Assembly: GCA_014378185.1 (NCBI GenBank)
Contig: JACMOE010000555.1
Span: 1 to 9,604 of the forward strand
Direction of reading: 5' to 3'
DNA length: 9,604 bases
Source: Gemmatimonadaceae bacterium
GTDB lineage: Bacteria; Gemmatimonadota; Gemmatimonadetes; Gemmatimonadales; Gemmatimonadaceae
Both the position numbers and the translations under genes were made by a program. This document shows positions 5,113 to 9,604 of this stretch, piece by piece; within the stretch, counting starts at the first letter, position 1, and the number at the start of each line of letters is the position of its first letter. Under the pieces are notes generated by a model, which was not told the DNA's origin, searched no databases, and worked only from the letters and a program-made list of their open reading frames with translations.

Positions 5113-7695
5113 TTACACGGCCGCTTCCAGCCCTTCCACCATCTCTGGCGCGGCCGTTGGCGCGGTACCGTTTGCCGCCGGCAGCAGGGCAATGGCAAAC
5201 GCCTCGTCCAGCGTACTGACGCAGTGGAACGTGAGCTGGTTGCGCACTTCCTCCGGAATGTCTTCCATGTCCGCCTCGTTGTCCTTCGGCAAGATGATGG
5301 TGGTGATCCCGGCACGGTGGGCGCCGAGCACCTTCTCCTTCAGCCCGCCGATGGGCAGCACGCGGCCCCGCAGCGTGGATTCCCCGGTCATGGCCACTTC
5401 ACGCCGCACCGCGCGGCCGGACATGGCACTCACCAGGGCCACCGAAATGGCGACGCCGGCGCTCGGTCCATCCTTCGGAATCGCTCCGGCCGGCACATGG
5501 ACGTGCACCTCGATGGAGCCCAGACGATCCTCCGGAATCTTGAGCGCACTGGCATGCGTCGCGGCGTACGTGAGGGCCGCCCGCGCGCTCTCCTTCATCA
5601 CGTCCCCAAGCTGCCCGGTGAGGATGAGCGACACGTTGCCCCATCCGCTCACCTGCACCTTCTGGTCGTCACTGTCGGACGAGCGCTGTGTCCCGTGCAG
5701 CCGACGGATCGCCGCTTCGACGAACATGATGTCGCCGCCCATGGGCGTGTAGTACATGCCCGCCGCAACGCCGACCTCGTTCTCCTCGTTCACATGCTCG
5801 GGGTGCACGCGCGGCCGTCCGAGCAGCTCGCGCACATCCTCCACGGTAATGACGAAATCGTCGGTTTCCCCGGATGAAATCTTGCGCGCCACCTTGCGCG
5901 CCACCGCGCCCACCTGGCGTTCAAGCTGGCGGACACCACTCTCGCGCGTGTACTTGCTCACGATGCTCATCACGGCGTCGTCCTCGAACACGACGTTCTT
6001 GCTCTTGAGTCCCGAATCCTCGAGCTGGCGCGGAATGAGATACTTCTTCGCGATCTCCGCCTTCTCGCGCTCCGTGTAGCCGGCGAACTCCACCGCCTCC
6101 ATGCGATCGAACAGCGGTCCGGGAATGTTCTGGACGAAGTTCGCCGTCGCGATGAACAGCACCTCGCTCAGGTCGAACGGGATGCCCAGGTAATGATCCG
6201 TGAAGCTGTCGTTCTGCGCGGGGTCGAGCACCTCGAGCAACGCACTCGCCGGATCGCCCTGAAAGCCCGATCCCAGCTTGTCCACCTCGTCGAGCAGGAA
6301 GACGGGATTGCGGGTCTTTGCCTGCTTGAGCCCCTGGATGATGCGGCCCGGCATCGCACCGACATAGGTGCGGCGATGACCGCGAATATCCGCTTCATCC
6401 CGCACGCCGCCCAAGGACACGCGCACGTACTCGCGGCCCAATGACCGGGCAATGGACTTGGCGATGGACGTCTTGCCGACGCCCGGAGGCCCGGAGAACA
6501 GCAGGATGGGGCCCTTCGCCATGGCGCGGGCCTTCGCCTCCTTCTTGTCCGTCACCGCGCGGTGCTCTCCCGTCGCCCCGATCACTGGCGTGGCGTTGTC
6601 CTTGTCCACCTGGAAGCTCTCGATGGGCACCTCGCCAGACTGCTCCACTTCGTTCGCCAACTCCTGCGCGCGCAGCTGGCGCACCGCCAGGAATTCAAGC
6701 ACCCGATCCTTCACGTCGGGCAGCCCGAAATGGTCGTCGTCCAGCACCTGCTGCGCACGATTCAGGTCGAGATTGTCGTCAGACCGCGTGTTCCACGGCA
6801 GCTCGGCAATCCACTCGAGGTACGTGCGAATGACCTGCGCTTCCATCGACTCGCGGCCCGACCGCTCCAGCCGGCCGAGCTCGCGCTCCACCTCGGTGCG
6901 CGCGACGGGGGGCAGCTCGAGCTTGTCGAGCTTTCCGCGCAGCTCGCTGATCTCCTTGCTCTGGTCGTCGTCGCCAAGCTCCTTCTGGATCGCCTTCATC
7001 TGCTCGCGCAGGTACATCTCGCGCTGGCGCTCGCCCAGCTCCTCCTGCACCTGCGACTTGATCTCCTCCTGCATCTCGATCATGCCGATCTGGCGCTGGA
7101 CGTGCACGAGCACCCGCCGCAGGCGGTCTTCCACGGAAAGGTTCTCGAGCAGCCCCTGGCGCTCGGCAACGGGTAATTCGATGTAGCCCGCCACGAGGTC
7201 CGCGAAGCGTCCCGCGTCGGTGACGGCATCGAGCACCTGGTGCACGACCTCCTCGGGCAGCCCGCGGCGTTCGCCCAGCTCGGCGGCGCGCTCACGAATC
7301 TCCTTGTAGAGCGCGACGAAGGTGGCGTCGTTCTCGTCGAGCGGCTTCTGCTCGTCGAGCGGCGTCACGATGGCGCTGAGGTAGTTGTCTGACGGATTGG
7401 TGACGTACTGAATGGCAGTCGCCCGCTGCTCGCCTTGCAGCAACAACTGGACGCCGCCGAGGCCGCGCTGGATCTGTCCGATGCGGGCGACCACGCCCAT
7501 CGAATACAGGATATCCGGCGTAGGTTCATCCGTGTTGTCGCGCTGCGCCACGGCGAAGACCAGGCGATCGCCCTTGAGTGCCGCTTCGATTGCCCGCAGG
7601 GTACCGGGCCTGCCGGCGGAAATAGGGGCCGTAAGGCCTGGAAAAATGACCGTCCCGCGAAGCGGGAGGACGGGAAGCGTCTGACGCTGACCCAT
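5113..7695 (-). CDS. lon: ATP-dependent Lon protease
   Basis: An 860-residue cytosolic AAA+ serine protease that unfolds and degrades misfolded and regulatory proteins as a hexamer. The N-terminal substrate-binding domain starts at LPVLPLRGTVIFPG (about 7-200) and is followed by a helical, coiled-coil-rich region. The AAA+ module has Walker A GPPGVGKT (402-409, Lys408), GGVRDEADIRGHRRTYVG and Walker B FLLDE (Asp469-Glu470). The protease domain has the Ser745-Lys788 dyad in KDGPSAG and GGLKEKVL. Compared with E. coli Lon (784 residues), there are about 47 extra residues just before Walker A (within 343-393) and about 20 extra before the protease domain (within 664-689). The frame extends 44 codons upstream. 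AAGGAA 5 nt ahead of ATG 7695, and homology beginning there, decide the start. It is divergent from the kinase gene. An 8-8-8 inverted repeat 25 nt upstream suggests repressor or leader-hairpin control. Confidence 0.97.
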   Translation of the reverse strand: MGQRQTLPVLPLRGTVIFPGLTAPISAGRPGTLRAIEAALKGDRLVFAVAQRDNTDEPTPDILYSMGVVARIGQIQRGLGGVQLLLQGEQRATAIQYVTNPSDNYLSAIVTPLDEQKPLDENDATFVALYKEIRERAAELGERRGLPEEVVHQVLDAVTDAGRFADLVAGYIELPVAERQGLLENLSVEDRLRRVLVHVQRQIGMIEMQEEIKSQVQEELGERQREMYLREQMKAIQKELGDDDQSKEISELRGKLDKLELPPVARTEVERELGRLERSGRESMEAQVIRTYLEWIAELPWNTRSDDNLDLNRAQQVLDDDHFGLPDVKDRVLEFLAVRQLRAQELANEVEQSGEVPIESFQVDKDNATPVIGATGEHRAVTDKKEAKARAMAKGPILLFSGPPGVGKTSIAKSIARSLGREYVRVSLGGVRDEADIRGHRRTYVGAMPGRIIQGLKQAKTRNPVFLLDEVDKLGSGFQGDPASALLEVLDPAQNDSFTDHYLGIPFDLSEVLFIATANFVQNIPGPLFDRMEAVEFAGYTEREKAEIAKKYLIPRQLEDSGLKSKNVVFEDDAVMSIVSKYTRESGVRQLERQVGAVARKVARKISSGETDDFVITVEDVRELLGRPRVHPEHVNEENEVGVAAGMYYTPMGGDIMFVEAAIRRLHGTQRSSDSDDQKVQVSGWGNVSLILTGQLGDVMKESARAALTYAATHASALKIPEDRLGSIEVHVHVPAGAIPKDGPSAGVAISVALVSAMSGRAVRREVAMTGESTLRGRVLPIGGLKEKVLGAHRAGITTIILPKDNEADMEDIPEEVRNQLTFHCVSTLDEAFAIALLPAANGTAPTAAPEMVEGLEAAV

Positions 7696-7720
7696 GATGG
7701 TTCCTTGTAGAAACAGTGAT

Positions 7721-7744
7721 CCGTGAAGGATGATCGCTTCACGG
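7721..7744. promoter_or_regulatory. 8-8-8 inverted repeat ahead of lon (candidate operator)
   Basis: CCGTGAAG, 8 bp, CTTCACGG: perfect arms with an 8-bp spacer, 25 nt upstream of the lon ATG. Repressors of heat-shock genes such as HrcA (CIRCE) and HspR (HAIR) bind inverted repeats of similar geometry, and lon is an HspR target in Streptomyces. The arm sequence here is neither consensus. If transcribed, it would form an 8-bp stem-loop in the lon leader. I could not identify a lon promoter by eye. Confidence 0.55.
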
Positions 7745-7852
7745 GACCCGCGCTGGACGTGGGCGGCACCCTCAGGTTCGCACCTTCCATTCCAGAAGCC
7801 TTCCGACAGGGCGGCAGGATTTGACACTTCCTGGCGCCATCATGACGTAGTG

Positions 7853-7873
7853 TGACTGCCGCTGTGGCGGTCA
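7853..7873. promoter_or_regulatory. Imperfect 21-bp inverted repeat upstream of the kinase promoter
   Basis: TGACTGCC, 5 bp, GGCGGTCA: the arms match at 7 of 8 positions. It ends 3 bp before the candidate kinase -35 element, a position suited to an activator or repressor site. No regulator is identified. Confidence 0.3.
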
Positions 7874-7876
7874 TCC

Positions 7877-7905
7877 TTTCCACTGCCAGTCCGCTGTGCT
7901 AGAAT
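7877..7905 (+). promoter_or_regulatory. Promoter-like element overlapping the kinase start
   Basis: TTTCCA (7877-7882), a 17-bp spacer and TAGAAT (7900-7905, 5 of 6 matches) with an extended TGc. The last two bases of the -10 are the first two of the ATG assigned to the kinase. If this promoter is used, the mRNA begins around 7912 and cannot contain that ATG. Confidence 0.4.
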
Positions 7906-9604
7906 GTCCCTCTCCAGCCTGACCCTGCCTACCCGACGTCGCTTGCCCGACCCGCTCGCCACTGCCGCGGATGACGAGCTTCGCGCTCACGTTGAGCGCG
8001 CGCTTACCGCCCACTACGAGCTCGACTGCGAGATCGGACGGGGAGGCATGGGCATTGTGTACCGTGCCCGCGACCGGCGGCTCAAGCGCCAGGTGGCCAT
8101 CAAGCTGCTACCGCCCGAGCTTGCCTTCCGGAGCGAGATCAAGTTGCGCTTCCTCCGCGAAGCGGAGACGGCGGCCCAGCTGTCGCATCCCAATATCGTC
8201 CCCATCTACACCGTCGACGAGCAGGCCGGCCTGGTCTACTTCGTCATGGCGTACATCAGCGGGGACAACCTCGCCAAGCGCCTGCACGAGCGCGGCGTAT
8301 TGACCACGGACGAGACCCGGAAGATCCTCCGCGACGTCGGCGATGCGCTCTCGTACGCGCACGAATGCGGCGTCGTGCATCGCGACATCAAGCCGGACAA
8401 CATCCTGCTCGATGCGGTGACGGGGCGGCCCATGGTGACCGATTTCGGCATCGCGCGCGCCATGGACAGCAGCGGCGACAGCCGGCTCACCGCCACCGGC
8501 ATGGCGATCGGCACGCCGGCGTACATGTCACCGGAGCAGGCCGCGGGCGATCGCGAGATCGACGGACGCAGCGACCTCTACTCCCTTGGCATCCTCGGGT
8601 ACCAGATGCTTACGGGCGAACCGCCCTTTACCGCCGGCAGCACGCCGGCGATGCTCGTGAAGCACATCGCGGAACTGCCCATTCCGGTGGACCAGCGGCG
8701 CAGCGATGTGCCACCCGATCTCGCGCGGTCGGTCATGACCTTGCTGGAAAAGGATCCGTCGCGGCGGTTTCCGTCGGCTGCCGCGCTCGTGGCGGCACTC
8801 GACACGCGACAGGCGCCACCGCTTCGCCCGTTGGCTGCCACCGCTGGTGCGAACGGCGCCCAGAGCGCTTCGCAGCGGGCTCCGGAAGCGCCGCCGCTGC
8901 CATCCATGGTGTCGTCGCGACCGGGAGGCTACCAGCCGCCGATGGCGGATCGCCCGTCGTACGCGCCGCCCGCCTACGGATCGGTGCAGCGACACGATCC
9001 CACGGCCGACGACCTGCGACGCTGGGAGTCGCCACCGGTCGTGGATTTCCGGCGAAAGATCGCGCCGTATCTCTTCGTCAACGGCGTGATCGTGCTGTTC
9101 AGCATCATCGGCGGCAACAACTTCATCTCGCTCACGGTGCTGTGGAGCATCTACATCGCGTTCAAGTACGCGAAGCTGTGGAGCGAGGGCTACGATTGGC
9201 GGGACGTATTCAAGCAGCCGCGGGATCGCGAGGTAATGGAAGTCATTGAAGGGGCGGTCGAGTGGATCCGCGCAGTGTTCGATCCGGGCGCGCGAGCGCG
9301 GCTGCGGGCCAACCGTGAGCAGCGCAAGCTCGCCGCGCGCATGGCGCCTCCACTCGCCATTGGCGGCCCCAACGCGCCGCCGTTCCCGGCCCCCATGCCG
9401 GCCGGGCCGCTCGCGGATCGCGTGCACCAGGCGTTCGCGGATCGCGACGAGATTTTTCGACGGTTGGACTCGCTGGGAAGTGCCCTGGCCAGCGGCCAGC
9501 GCGACGAAGTCTCACGATCCGCCGTGGCGCTCGCCGAAAAGGTCCAGTCACTCGCCTCGGCCGTCGAGGAGGCATCGCGCATGGATGTCGCATCGGCGCG
9601 GCAA
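7904..9604 (+). CDS. Ser/Thr protein kinase with C-terminal two-helix membrane domain (runs off right edge)
   Basis: 567 residues are visible and the frame is open at the window end. The Hanks-type kinase domain (about 40-300) is complete: glycine loop GRGGMGIVYRA (45-55), ATP-binding Lys67 in VAIK, alpha-C Glu86, HRDIKPDN (159-166, base Asp161), DFG (180-182), GTPAYMSPEQ and SDLYSLGI. The activation loop between DFG and SPEQ has Ser and Thr residues suited to autophosphorylation. A Pro/Ala-rich linker (about 303-370) leads to two hydrophobic helices (about 386-402 and 407-425) resembling the 2TM domain (tentative), then a charged, Ala-rich region likely to be helical. The kinase therefore lies on the cytoplasmic side with no visible extracellular sensor, unlike PASTA kinases. 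ATG 7904 is the first start after an in-frame stop at 7853. It has no Shine-Dalgarno and overlaps a -10-like element; the next in-frame alternative is TTG 7943. It phosphorylates unknown substrates. Confidence 0.93.
   Translation, partial: MSLSSLTLPTRRRLPDPLATAADDELRAHVERALTAHYELDCEIGRGGMGIVYRARDRRLKRQVAIKLLPPELAFRSEIKLRFLREAETAAQLSHPNIVPIYTVDEQAGLVYFVMAYISGDNLAKRLHERGVLTTDETRKILRDVGDALSYAHECGVVHRDIKPDNILLDAVTGRPMVTDFGIARAMDSSGDSRLTATGMAIGTPAYMSPEQAAGDREIDGRSDLYSLGILGYQMLTGEPPFTAGSTPAMLVKHIAELPIPVDQRRSDVPPDLARSVMTLLEKDPSRRFPSAAALVAALDTRQAPPLRPLAATAGANGAQSASQRAPEAPPLPSMVSSRPGGYQPPMADRPSYAPPAYGSVQRHDPTADDLRRWESPPVVDFRRKIAPYLFVNGVIVLFSIIGGNNFISLTVLWSIYIAFKYAKLWSEGYDWRDVFKQPRDREVMEVIEGAVEWIRAVFDPGARARLRANREQRKLAARMAPPLAIGGPNAPPFPAPMPAGPLADRVHQAFADRDEIFRRLDSLGSALASGQRDEVSRSAVALAEKVQSLASAVEEASRMDVASARQ

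Noticed and set aside
7821..7826. Perfect TTGACA on the plus strand upstream of the kinase
   Set aside because: No acceptable -10 lies 15 to 18 bp downstream (TGACGT and GACGTA match poorly). TAGTGT is 21 bp away, which is too far.
7696..7827. Upstream extension of lon by 44 codons from a GTG
   Set aside because: Lon homology and AAGGAA both point to ATG 7695. The extension also crosses the inverted repeat.
8365..9427. Long overlapping frames in the kinase gene (8365-9249 plus, 8528-9427 minus)
   Set aside because: The kinase frame carries every catalytic motif through this region. The others are Arg/His-rich shadow frames.

Overview
The window is GC-rich, densely coded chromosomal DNA from a Gram-negative-type bacterium. 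A lipoprotein-like precursor, a periplasm-facing class A penicillin-binding protein, a Hanks-type Ser/Thr kinase with a two-helix membrane domain and the strong GC bias together suggest Gemmatimonadota or another GC-rich environmental phylum. That assignment is inference; there is no rRNA or other marker here. I see no mobile element, CRISPR array, tRNA or rRNA.

Layout from left to right: (1) 1-388, minus strand, the N-terminal part of a probable lipoprotein that runs off the left edge. (2) 513-2348, minus strand, nadE, a glutamine-dependent NAD+ synthetase with both domains intact. (3) 2349-2423, a very short divergent promoter region in which the two -10 elements appear to share the same base pairs. 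(4) 2424-4463, plus strand, a class A PBP with transglycosylase and transpeptidase domains, followed by a strong intrinsic terminator. (5) 4577-4789, minus strand, a 70-residue cold-shock protein. Its upstream leader (4790 to about 5009) is long and structured and contains a U8 terminator. (6) 5113-7695, minus strand, Lon protease (860 residues), longer than E. coli Lon because of two insertions. (7) 7696-7903, the lon/kinase divergent region, with two inverted repeats and a promoter-like element that overlaps the kinase start codon. (8) 7904 to the right edge, plus strand, a Ser/Thr protein kinase whose C-terminus lies outside the window.

The gene set is mostly housekeeping: NAD synthesis, wall synthesis, cold-shock RNA chaperone, AAA+ proteolysis and signalling. 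The cold-shock gene and lon lie next to each other on one strand but appear to be separate transcription units. I found no convincing new multi-gene system. The observations most worth checking are regulatory or structural: the possible attenuator ahead of the cold-shock gene, the shared -10 divergent promoter, the 8-8-8 inverted repeat before lon, the start-codon/-10 conflict of the kinase, and the Lon insertions. All pairings and motif positions were found by eye.
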